A stretch of DNA of 64,000 nt from Agromyces sp. H17E-10 (lineage in GTDB: Bacteria > Actinomycetota > Actinomycetes > Actinomycetales > Microbacteriaceae). Each line of letters opens with the position of its first letter. The first letter of the stretch is position 1. This document shows, in pieces, positions 34,701-44,430 of this stretch. The position numbers and the translations under genes are program-made. The DNA lies in contig NZ_CP095042.1 in assembly GCF_022919715.1 (NCBI RefSeq), positions 3,844,001 through 3,908,000 on the forward strand. The letters run 5' to 3'. The notes below the pieces were generated by a model. That model searched no databases. It saw nothing but the letters and a program-made list of their open reading frames with translations, and was not told where the DNA came from.

Positions 34701-37394
34701 GTGACGGACGCAGACAAGCCCACCCTCCTCGTCGTCGACGGCCACTCGCTGGCCTTCCGAGCCTTCTACGCACTCCCGGTCGACAGCTTCACGACGCGCG
34801 ACGGCCAGCACACGAACGCCATCCACGGCTTCCTCTCGATGCTGCTCCTGCTGCTCCAGAACGAGAAGCCGACGCACCTCGCGGTCGCGTTCGACGTGTC
34901 GCGGCACTCGTTCCGCACGCGCGAGTACGCCGAGTACAAGGGCACCCGCGGCGAGACTCCGGCCGAGTTCAAGGGCCAGGTGCCGCTGCTGCAGGAGGCG
35001 CTGCAGGCGATGGGCGTCCGCGTGCTCGAGAAAGAGGACTTCGAGGCCGACGACATCCTCGCGACGCTCGCCGCACGTGGACGCACCGAGGGCTACCGGG
35101 TGCTGCTCGTGTCGGGCGACCGCGACACCATCCAGCTCGTCAACGACGACGTCACGCTGCTCTACCCGAACGCGCAGGGGGTGTCGCAGCTGAAGCGGTA
35201 CGACCCCGAGGCCGTCGTCGAACGCTACGGCATCCGGCCCGAGCAGTACCCCGACGTCGCGGCGCTCGTCGGCGAGACGAGCGACAACCTCACGGGCATC
35301 ACGAAGGTCGGCGAGAAGACCGCGGTCAAGTGGCTCGGCCTCTACGGCGACCTCGACGGCATCCTCGCCCACGCCGACGAGATCAAGGGCGTGGTCGGCC
35401 AGAACCTGCGCGACGAGAAAGAGAACGCGATCCGCAACCGCAAGCTCAACCGTCTCGTCGACGACGTCGAGCTCGATGTCGTGATCGACGAGCTCGCGGC
35501 TCGCCCCATCGACATCGAGGCGGTGCGTCCGCTGTTCGAGCAGCTCGAGTTCCGTACGCTCTTCGAGCGCCTGCGCAAGCTCGTCGCCGGAGAGGCGAAC
35601 GGAAACGGCAACGGCGGCGGCGCAGCGACGGCGGCCGAGCCCGCACCGCTCATCGCCGCGCCGACCATGCCGACCTCGCAGAGCCCCGTCGGCGACGACC
35701 TCGCGTCGTGGCTCGAGCGCGCGATCGCGGCCGAACCCGCGGGTCTCGGCCTGACCCTCGAGGTCATCGACGGCGTCGTCGTCGGCGCGGGCGTCGCGAC
35801 GACGACCGAGACGATCCACGTGCCGTGGCGGGCCGGCTCTGCCGACGCCGCACCGTTCGAGGCCTGGCTCGCCTCCGACGCCCCGAAGGTCATGAGCGAC
35901 GCCAAGCCGCAGCTCCAGGCGCTCGCGCGTTCGGGCCTCGCGTTCGGCGGACTCGTGCTCGACGTGCTCGTGGCCGCCTGGCTCGTTCGCCCGAACCTCG
36001 TCGAGAAGAGCCTGCCCGACGTCGTCGACCGGTATCTCGGCGAGACGGTGCCGCAGGCCGACCCGGCACAGCTCGTGCCCGAAGAGGGCACCGATGCCGG
36101 CGCACCCGAGCACGCCTGGTTCACGGTTCGGGCGGCACCGGCGGTCCTGCGCGCGCTGCCCGAACCCTCGCGGCAGCTGCTCGCCGACGTCGAGATGCCG
36201 CTTGTCCCGGTGCTCGCGGCGATGGAGCTGCGCGGCGTCACGGTCGACCACGACGAGCTCGCGGCGCTCTCGGCCGAACTCGGCGAACGCGCGGCCGGCC
36301 TCGCCGAGGCGGCGTACGCCGAGATCGGTCGCGAGGTGAACCTCGGGTCGCCCAAGCAGCTCCAAGAGGTGCTGTTCGACCAGCTGGGCATGCCGAAGAC
36401 GCGGGCGACGAAGACCGGCTACACGACCGATGCGAACGCGCTGGCCGACCTGCAGGAGTCGAGCCCCCACCCGTTCCTCGGCTACCTGCTCGAGCACCGC
36501 GACGCGACGAAGCTCCGCCAGATCGTCGACTCGCTCGACAAGTCGATCGCGGCCGACGGCCGCATCCACACGAACTACGGCCAGATCGGTGCGGCGACCG
36601 GGCGCATGTCGTCGAACGACCCGAACCTCCAGAACATCCCGATCCGCACCGAGGACGGCCGCCGCATCCGCAAGGCCTTCCGGCACGGTGCCGAGTACGT
36701 CGAGCTGCTCACCGCCGACTACTCGCAGATCGAGATGCGCATCATGGCCCACCTGTCGGGCGACCCGGGTCTCATCGAGGCGTTCAACGCCGGAGAAGAC
36801 CTGCACCGGTTCGTCGGCGCGCGGGTGTTCTCGGTCGATCCGGCCGACGTCACACCGCTCATGCGCACGAAGGTCAAGGCCATGTCCTACGGCCTCGCCT
36901 ACGGTCTCAGCGCGTTCGGCCTGTCGAAGCAGCTGCGCATCGACCGCGGCGAGGCGCAGCAACTCATGCGCGAGTACTTCGAGCGGTTCGGTGCGGTGCG
37001 CGACTACCTGCGCGGCGTCGTCGAGCAGGCGAAGATCGACGGCTACACCGAGACGATCTTCGGCCGGCGCCGTCCGTTCCCCGACCTCAACAGCCCGAAC
37101 CGGGTGCACCGCGAGAACGCCGAGCGAGCGGCGCTCAACTCGCCGATCCAGGGCTCGGCGGCCGACATCATGAAGATCGCGATGGTCGGCGTCGAACGCG
37201 GGATCCGCGAGCAGGGGCTCGAGAGTCGCATGCTCCTCACCGTGCACGACGAGCTCATCTTCGAGGTCGCTGCCGGCGAGTCCGAGGCGCTCGAGGCGGT
37301 CGTGCGCGACAAGATGGCGCACGCGGCCGAGCTCAAGGTGCCGCTCGACGTGCAGGTCGGGCGCGGCCGCGACTGGGAGGACGCGGCGCACTGA
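34701..37394 (+). CDS. polA: DNA polymerase I
   Basis: Repair and Okazaki-fragment polymerase of 897 residues. The 5'-3' exonuclease (about 8-295) has VDGHSLAFRAFYAL, FEADDILATLA and GDRDTIQLV. A Gly/Asn/Ala-rich linker follows. In the 3'-5' exonuclease region (about 330-490) the DxE metal motif is missing (LTLEVIDGVV), so proofreading is probably lost, as in mycobacterial PolA. The polymerase domain has motif A DYSQIEMRI (Asp673), the O-helix with Tyr730 at the E. coli Phe762 position, and motif C VHDE (Asp850). The GTG start follows a -10 box. Confidence 0.97.
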   Translation: MTDADKPTLLVVDGHSLAFRAFYALPVDSFTTRDGQHTNAIHGFLSMLLLLLQNEKPTHLAVAFDVSRHSFRTREYAEYKGTRGETPAEFKGQVPLLQEALQAMGVRVLEKEDFEADDILATLAARGRTEGYRVLLVSGDRDTIQLVNDDVTLLYPNAQGVSQLKRYDPEAVVERYGIRPEQYPDVAALVGETSDNLTGITKVGEKTAVKWLGLYGDLDGILAHADEIKGVVGQNLRDEKENAIRNRKLNRLVDDVELDVVIDELAARPIDIEAVRPLFEQLEFRTLFERLRKLVAGEANGNGNGGGAATAAEPAPLIAAPTMPTSQSPVGDDLASWLERAIAAEPAGLGLTLEVIDGVVVGAGVATTTETIHVPWRAGSADAAPFEAWLASDAPKVMSDAKPQLQALARSGLAFGGLVLDVLVAAWLVRPNLVEKSLPDVVDRYLGETVPQADPAQLVPEEGTDAGAPEHAWFTVRAAPAVLRALPEPSRQLLADVEMPLVPVLAAMELRGVTVDHDELAALSAELGERAAGLAEAAYAEIGREVNLGSPKQLQEVLFDQLGMPKTRATKTGYTTDANALADLQESSPHPFLGYLLEHRDATKLRQIVDSLDKSIAADGRIHTNYGQIGAATGRMSSNDPNLQNIPIRTEDGRRIRKAFRHGAEYVELLTADYSQIEMRIMAHLSGDPGLIEAFNAGEDLHRFVGARVFSVDPADVTPLMRTKVKAMSYGLAYGLSAFGLSKQLRIDRGEAQQLMREYFERFGAVRDYLRGVVEQAKIDGYTETIFGRRRPFPDLNSPNRVHRENAERAALNSPIQGSAADIMKIAMVGVERGIREQGLESRMLLTVHDELIFEVAAGESEALEAVVRDKMAHAAELKVPLDVQVGRGRDWEDAAH

Positions 37395-37484
37395 CGCCCG
37401 GGTGTCGGCCGATCGACCGATGGCCGACGCTCGAACGCGTCGTGCGAGGGATCCTCGATGTCGACACCGGCGGGGCCGCTGTCC

Positions 37485-37490
37485 TAGGTT
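37485..37490 (+). promoter_or_regulatory. -10 box of the DUF885 gene, leaderless register
   Basis: TAGGTT ends 6 nt before ATG 37497. A CGGAGG also precedes the ATG but would sit too close to act as a normal ribosome binding site. Confidence 0.45.
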
Positions 37491-37496
37491 CGGAGG

Positions 37497-39170
37497 ATGG
37501 CATCGAGTGAGCGCACCCCGACCGACGTCGACCGCATCGCCGAGGAGTGGGTCGACACCCTCGTCGACCTCGACCCGAGCGTCGGCACCTACATCGGCCG
37601 TACGAGCCACGACGACCGGCTCGCCGACTACTCGCCCGCGGGGCACGAGCGCCGTGTCGCGGCGATCCGTGCGACCGTCGACTCGCTGCGTTCGGCGTCG
37701 CCGGCCGACGAGGTCGACCGGATCACGGTCGCCGACCTCGGCTCCGAGCTGGAGCTCGACCTCGAACGGTACGACGCGGACCTCCACCTGCGCGACCTCA
37801 ACGTGATCGCGAGCCCCACGCAGGAGATCCGCGACGTCTTCGATCTCATGCCCACCGCCGACGTCGACGACTGGTCGCGCATCGCGACGCGCATGAGCGC
37901 GGTGCCGGCGGCCCTCGACGGCTATGTCGAGACGCTCCGTGCCGGCATCGCCGCCGGCACCGTTCCGGCCGAGCGCCAGGTGCGCGAGGTCGCCGCCCAG
38001 GCTCGGCGCATCGCGAAGGCCGACGGCTTCTTCACGAACCTCGCGGCGAACGCGACCGCGGGGGAGACCGCACTGCCCGAGTCGCTCCGGCGCGACCTCG
38101 AGGCCGGCGCGGGCACCGCGAGCGAGGCGTACGGACGGCTCGCCGAGTTCCTCGAGTCCGAGCTCGCGCCGGTCGCGGGCGACGCCGACGCGGTCGGGCG
38201 TGACGTCTACGCCCTCGAGTCGCGACGGTTCCTCGGCGCGGTGATCGACCTCGACGAGACCTACGAGTGGGGCATCGAGGAACTGGCGCGCATGGTCGCC
38301 GAGCAGGAGTCGATCGCGAACGAGATCAAGCCCGGGGCATCCGTGTCGGAGGCCATCGCGTTCCTCGACGGCGACCCGAGCCGCAAGCTGCACGGCACCG
38401 ACGCGCTCCAGCGATGGATGCAGGAGACGAGCGATCGCGCGGTCGCCGAGCTCGCAGGCACCCAGTTCGAGATTCCCGCCGAGATCCGCACGCTCGAGTG
38501 CATGATCGCCCCCACGCAGGAGGGCGGCATCTACTACACGGGCCCGAGCGACGACTTCTCGCGCCCCGGCCGCATGTGGTGGTCGGTGCCCGAGGGCGTC
38601 ACCGAGTTCGACACCTGGCGCGAACTCACGACGGTCTACCACGAGGGCGTGCCCGGACATCATCTGCAGATCGGCCAGGCCGTCGTCAACCGCGGGCAGC
38701 TCAACACCTGGCGGCGCCAGCTCGCCGGTACCTCGGGCCACGCCGAGGGCTGGGCGCTGTACGCCGAGCGGCTCATGGAGGGGCTCGGCTACCTCGACGA
38801 CCCGGCCGACCGGCTCGGCATGCTCGACGGGCAGCGCATGCGCGCGGCCCGCGTCGTGCTCGACATCGGCGTGCACCTGGGCAAGCAGCGCCCCGACGGT
38901 CAGGGTGTGTGGACGGGCGACTACGCGTTCGAGTTCCTCGGGCAGAACGTCAACATGAACGAGGGGTTCGTGCGCTTCGAGGTGCACCGCTACCTCGGCT
39001 GGCCGGGCCAGGCGCCGTCGTACAAGGTGGGTCAGCGCATCTGGGAGCAATTGCGCGACGAGGTCGCCCGCCGCGAGGGCGATGCGTTCGACATCCGCGA
39101 GTTCCACCGGCGCGCGCTCGGCCTCGGCGGGGTCGGGCTCGACACGCTCAGGTCGGCGCTGCTGGGCTGA
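37497..39170 (+). CDS. DUF885 family putative metallopeptidase
   Basis: A 557-residue DUF885 protein with no signal peptide, so probably cytoplasmic. The zinc-binding-like HEGVPGHH lies at residues 382-389, and a second region GHAEGWALYAERLMEGLG follows about 35 residues later and would supply the third ligand Glu. These match thermostable carboxypeptidase-like enzymes. Substrate unknown. It stands alone between polA and rpsA, with its own -10 box and a terminator hairpin. Confidence 0.9.
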   Translation: MASSERTPTDVDRIAEEWVDTLVDLDPSVGTYIGRTSHDDRLADYSPAGHERRVAAIRATVDSLRSASPADEVDRITVADLGSELELDLERYDADLHLRDLNVIASPTQEIRDVFDLMPTADVDDWSRIATRMSAVPAALDGYVETLRAGIAAGTVPAERQVREVAAQARRIAKADGFFTNLAANATAGETALPESLRRDLEAGAGTASEAYGRLAEFLESELAPVAGDADAVGRDVYALESRRFLGAVIDLDETYEWGIEELARMVAEQESIANEIKPGASVSEAIAFLDGDPSRKLHGTDALQRWMQETSDRAVAELAGTQFEIPAEIRTLECMIAPTQEGGIYYTGPSDDFSRPGRMWWSVPEGVTEFDTWRELTTVYHEGVPGHHLQIGQAVVNRGQLNTWRRQLAGTSGHAEGWALYAERLMEGLGYLDDPADRLGMLDGQRMRAARVVLDIGVHLGKQRPDGQGVWTGDYAFEFLGQNVNMNEGFVRFEVHRYLGWPGQAPSYKVGQRIWEQLRDEVARREGDAFDIREFHRRALGLGGVGLDTLRSALLG

Positions 39171-39189
39171 GCCCGGGCGTCGGATGCGG

Positions 39190-39221
39190 CGGATTCCGGG
39201 GGTTGCGGCTCCCGGAATCCG
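39190..39221 (+). terminator. Terminator hairpin of the DUF885 gene
   Basis: An 11-bp perfect stem CGGATTCCGGG/CCCGGAATCCG with a 10-nt loop, 20 nt after the stop and just before the rpsA promoter. Confidence 0.8.
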
Positions 39222-39226
39222 TCCGG

Positions 39227-39256
39227 TTGCCTGGACCGGATCGATGCCGTTAGGAT
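39227..39256 (+). promoter_or_regulatory. rpsA promoter
   Basis: -35 TTGCCT (39227-39232) and -10 TAGGAT (39251-39256) with 18 nt between them, the most complete housekeeping-type promoter in the window. It gives a leader of about 100 nt. Confidence 0.65.
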
Positions 39257-39261
39257 GGAAC

Positions 39262-39362
39262 GTCACTCTTGTGACATCCCTGTCCGCATGCCCATCGCGG
39301 AAACACAACAACGCTCTACCGCGCGATGGGCTCGATATTGTCCTTTACGGAGCATTCACTAC
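39262..39362 (+). promoter_or_regulatory. Structured rpsA leader
   Basis: The leader holds a small stem GTCAC/GTGAC (39262-39275) and a perfect 10-bp stem GCCCATCGCG/CGCGATGGGC (39290-39299 with 39322-39331). The latter encloses a 22-nt loop with an AC-rich, probably unpaired 5' part. ACGGAGC precedes the ATG. S1 autoregulates its own mRNA leader in E. coli; a similar role here is inference. Confidence 0.45.
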
Positions 39363-40814
39363 ATGACAACCGCAACGACCAAGGCGCCCAAGCAGGTCGC
39401 GATCAACGACATCGGATCTGCTGACGATTTCCTCGCCGCGGTCGAGAAGACTCTGAAGTTCTTCAACGACGGCGACCTCATCGAGGGCACCGTCGTGAAG
39501 ATCGACCGCGACGAGGTCCTCCTCGACGTCGGCTACAAGACCGAGGGCGTCATCCCCTCGCGCGAGCTTTCCATCAAGCACGACGTCGACCCCAGCGAGG
39601 TCGTCGGCGTCGGCGACACCGTCGAGGCCCTCGTTCTCCAGAAGGAGGACAAGGAAGGCCGCCTCATCCTGTCGAAGAAGCGTGCGCAGTACGAGCGCGC
39701 CTGGGGCGACGTGGAGAAGATCAAGGAAGCCGACGGCGTCGTGACCGGTTCGGTCATCGAGGTCGTCAAGGGCGGCCTGATCGTCGACATCGGCCTCCGC
39801 GGCTTCCTCCCGGCGTCGCTCATCGAGCTCCGCCGCGTGCGCGACCTCACGCCGTACCTCGGCCAGGAGATCGAGGCGAAGATCCTCGAGCTCGACAAGA
39901 ACCGCAACAACGTCGTGCTCTCGCGCCGTGCGCTCCTCGAGCAGACGCAGTCCGAGTCGCGTTCGACGTTCCTCGCGAACCTGCACCCGGGCCAGATCCG
40001 CAAGGGCGTCATCTCGTCGATCGTCAACTTCGGTGCGTTCGTCGACCTCGGCGGCGTGGACGGCCTCGTGCACGTCTCCGAGCTGTCGTGGAAGCACATC
40101 GAGCACGCCAGCGAGGTCGTCGAGGTCGGCCAGGAGGTCACCGTCGAGGTGCTCTCCGTCGAGCTCGACCGCGAGCGCGTCTCCCTGTCGCTCAAGGCGA
40201 CGCAGGAGGACCCGTGGCAGGTCTTCGCCCGCACCCACGCGATCGGCCAGGTCGCACCGGGCAAGGTCACGAAGCTCGTGCCGTTCGGTGCGTTCGTCCG
40301 CGTGGCCGACGGCATCGAGGGCCTCGTGCACATCTCGGAGCTGTCGGGCAAGCACGTCGAGCTCGCCGAGCAGGTCGTGTCGGTCGGCGAAGAGGTCTTC
40401 GTCAAGGTCATCGACATCGACCTCGAGCGTCGCCGCATCTCGCTCTCGCTGAAGCAGGCGAACGAGGGCGTCGACCCCGAGGGCACCGAGTTCGACCCGG
40501 CGCTCTACGGCATGCTCACGGAGTACGACGAGCAGGGCAACTACAAGTACCCCGAGGGCTTCGACCCCGAGACCAACGAGTGGCGCGAGGGCTTCGAGGC
40601 CCAGCGCGAGAAGTGGGAGCAGGACTACGCTGCCGCTCAGGCTCGCTGGGAGGCGCACAAGAAGCAGGTTGCTGCTTCGCTCGCCGCCCAGGCTGCCGAC
40701 GACTCGTTCTCGGCCGGCGGTGCCTCCTACTCGAGCGACTCGGCCGGCGCGGGCACCCTCGCCGACGACGCCTCGCTCGCGGCACTGCGCGAGAAGCTCT
40801 CGAGCAACAACTGA
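39363..40814 (+). CDS. rpsA: 30S ribosomal protein S1
   Basis: mRNA-binding ribosomal protein of 483 residues with four S1 (OB-fold) repeats: about 34-105 (GDLIEGTVVKIDRDEVLLDV), 120-188, 205-275 (GQIRKGVISSIVNFGAFVDL) and 290-362 (GKVTKLVPFGAFVRVADGIE). A less conserved Glu/Gly/Tyr- then Ala/Ser-rich tail follows. ATG 39363 gives the common MTTATTKAPKQVAIND start; an upstream in-frame extension would translate the structured leader. Four repeats rather than six is typical of high-GC Gram-positives. Confidence 0.97.
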   Translation: MTTATTKAPKQVAINDIGSADDFLAAVEKTLKFFNDGDLIEGTVVKIDRDEVLLDVGYKTEGVIPSRELSIKHDVDPSEVVGVGDTVEALVLQKEDKEGRLILSKKRAQYERAWGDVEKIKEADGVVTGSVIEVVKGGLIVDIGLRGFLPASLIELRRVRDLTPYLGQEIEAKILELDKNRNNVVLSRRALLEQTQSESRSTFLANLHPGQIRKGVISSIVNFGAFVDLGGVDGLVHVSELSWKHIEHASEVVEVGQEVTVEVLSVELDRERVSLSLKATQEDPWQVFARTHAIGQVAPGKVTKLVPFGAFVRVADGIEGLVHISELSGKHVELAEQVVSVGEEVFVKVIDIDLERRRISLSLKQANEGVDPEGTEFDPALYGMLTEYDEQGNYKYPEGFDPETNEWREGFEAQREKWEQDYAAAQARWEAHKKQVAASLAAQAADDSFSAGGASYSSDSAGAGTLADDASLAALREKLSSNN

Positions 40815-40833
40815 TCGCATCCGCGACACGACT

Positions 40834-40863
40834 GAAGGCCGGTTCCCTCTGGAACCGGCCTTC
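40834..40863. terminator. rpsA terminator between convergent genes
   Basis: A 13-bp perfect stem GAAGGCCGGTTCC/GGAACCGGCCTTC with a CTCT loop, 20 nt after the rpsA stop. The DUF4126 gene ends 75 nt further on from the other strand. Confidence 0.85.
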
Positions 40864-40938
40864 GGCCGTTTCCGGGCGGCGTTCGCGGGATGCCCCGTGC
40901 GGTTCGGCGACGGCCGTGCGACGCCGAGCGGGCGGTCG

Positions 40939-41550
40939 TCAGGGCGCTGAAGCGGGATGCGCCGTGGCCGCCGTCCTGCGCGCACGGCGCCGGCGCGCGA
41001 CGAGCACGAGCCCAACCACGAGGGCGATGACGCCGAAGACGACGAGCACGGGCGCGAGGACGGCCGCGAACGCGAGCGCGAAGCTCCCGGCGTCCTCGGC
41101 GGCGCTCACGGCGGGTGCGCCGAAGCCGAAGGTCGCCGCGTTGACGACCGGGCGGGCCCCCGCCTTCACGAGATGCACGAGGAGCGCCAGGCCTGCGCCG
41201 ATCGCCACCGGCACCCACGCGTTCGAGGCGAAGAACGACTCGGGATCCGTCACGACGGCGGTCGTGGCGTCGATGCCCGTGCCGAAGACGATGCCGCCGG
41301 CCGTCGGGCGCACGACGGTCTGCACGAGGTCGTTCACGGAGTCGAGGCCGGGCACCTTGTCGGCGATGAACTCGATCGCGAGCAGCACCACGAGCACGAG
41401 CAGCACCCACTCGTTCGAGAGCCAGGCCCAGGCGGGTGGCAGCTCGACGAGGTCGGTGAACCGGTCGAGCGCCCCGAGCACCACGAGCGGGATCCACGCG
41501 TTGAGCCCGGCCGCGAGCGCGAGCCCGGTGCCCGTGAGCAGTTCGATCAT
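40939..41550 (-). CDS. DUF4126 family membrane protein
   Basis: A 203-residue integral membrane protein with hydrophobic segments at about 5-27, 45-65, 113-128 and 150-190, ending in an Arg-rich RRRRARR stop-transfer region. It matches DUF4126 (N-terminus GLALAAGLNAWIPLVVLGAL); function unknown. A GAGGAGG ribosome binding site precedes the ATG. It is divergent from coaE, the starts being 50 bp apart, and convergent with rpsA. Confidence 0.87.
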   Translation of the reverse strand: MIELLTGTGLALAAGLNAWIPLVVLGALDRFTDLVELPPAWAWLSNEWVLLVLVVLLAIEFIADKVPGLDSVNDLVQTVVRPTAGGIVFGTGIDATTAVVTDPESFFASNAWVPVAIGAGLALLVHLVKAGARPVVNAATFGFGAPAVSAAEDAGSFALAFAAVLAPVLVVFGVIALVVGLVLVARRRRARRTAATAHPASAP

Positions 41551-41588
41551 CGGCCCTCCTCGTCGGATCGTGTCGAGTCTCGCATGGC

Positions 41589-41594
41589 TAGAGT
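41589..41594 (+). promoter_or_regulatory. -10 box of coaE, leaderless register
   Basis: TAGAGT ends 6 nt before GTG 41601. Confidence 0.5.
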
Positions 41595-41600
41595 GGTGTC

Positions 41601-42230
41601 GTGTATCTGATCGGGCTCACTGGCGGGATCGCCTCCGGAAAGTCGACCGTCGCGCGCAGGCTGTACGAGCACGGTGCCGTGCACATCGACGCCGACGACC
41701 TCGCCCGCCGGGTGGTGGAGCCCGGCACGCCGGGACTCGCGGCGGTGGTCGCCGAGTTCGGCGAGGGCGTGCTGCGCGCCGACGGATCGCTCGACCGGGT
41801 GAGGCTCGGCGAGATCGTCTTCAACGACGACGCGGCGAGGGCACGACTCAACGCGATCGTCCACCCGGCAGTTCGCGAGCTCTCATCGCGACTGATCGCG
41901 CGGGCCGAGGCCGACGACCCCGACGCGGTGGTCGTCTACGACGTGCCGCTCCTGGTCGAGGCATCCGTCGACCACCCGTTCGACCTCATCGTCGTGACGA
42001 ACGCGCCGCGTCGCACCCAGGTGAAGCGGCTCGTCGAGGAGCGGGGGCTCGACCTCATGCAGGCCGAGGCGCGCGTCGACGCCCAGGTCGACAACACCCG
42101 GCGCCTTGCGATCGCCGACGTCGTGATCGACACCGACGGTTCGCTCGCGAGCACGATGAGCCAGACCGACGCACTGTGGGCGCGTGTCGCGGCGGAGCGC
42201 GCCGGACGCGATGTCGGAGGCCGCTCCTAG
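41601..42230 (+). CDS. coaE: Dephospho-CoA kinase
   Basis: Last step of CoA synthesis. The 209-residue P-loop kinase has GLTGGIASGKST at residues 5-16, HIDADDLARRVVEPG (substrate/magnesium Asp) and a lid region VERGLDLMQAEARVDAQ-like at about 140-160. A short variable tail replaces the UPF0157 fusion seen in some actinobacteria. Its TAG stop begins the -10 of uvrB. Confidence 0.96.
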   Translation: MYLIGLTGGIASGKSTVARRLYEHGAVHIDADDLARRVVEPGTPGLAAVVAEFGEGVLRADGSLDRVRLGEIVFNDDAARARLNAIVHPAVRELSSRLIARAEADDPDAVVVYDVPLLVEASVDHPFDLIVVTNAPRRTQVKRLVEERGLDLMQAEARVDAQVDNTRRLAIADVVIDTDGSLASTMSQTDALWARVAAERAGRDVGGRS

Positions 42231-42233
42231 ACT
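42228..42233 (+). promoter_or_regulatory. -10 box of uvrB overlapping the coaE stop codon
   Basis: TAGACT starts with the coaE stop TAG (42228-42230) and ends 6 nt before the uvrB ATG. Confidence 0.5.
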
Positions 42234-42239
42234 TGGAGC

Positions 42240-44306
<2,067 letters not shown>

Positions 44307-44360
44307 GGCGTCGGCAGCCGGGGGATTGCGGGCCGTCGGAGTGACCGCGTCGGCCCTCAT

Positions 44361-44376
44361 TCGAACATCTGTTCGC
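44361..44376 (+). promoter_or_regulatory. SOS (LexA) box upstream of uvrA
   Basis: TCGAACATCTGTTCGC matches the Gram-positive/actinobacterial LexA operator TCGAACnnnnGTTCGA at all but the last base. It lies 42 nt upstream of the uvrA -10 box. This predicts damage induction of uvrA. Confidence 0.75.
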
Positions 44377-44418
44377 CCACAGCGCAGCCCTCGCAGCTTC
44401 CGTGTCGGTGGTGCTCTC

Positions 44419-44424
44419 TAGACT
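44419..44424 (+). promoter_or_regulatory. -10 box of uvrA, leaderless register
   Basis: TAGACT ends 6 nt before GTG 44431. Confidence 0.55.
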
Positions 44425-44430
44425 CGAAGG

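Noticed and set aside
33966..39311. Very long open frame on the minus strand across the ANTAR regulator, polA and DUF885 (and similar ones at 25284-28601 and 3725-6757).
   Set aside because: Antisense frames stay open because of extreme GC at third codon positions. The translations are low-complexity, Arg/Asp/Val-rich, with no family motifs.
39255..39362. Upstream in-frame extension of rpsA.
   Set aside because: It would translate the structured leader. The normal S1 N-terminus begins at 39363, and the leader starts just after the -10 box.
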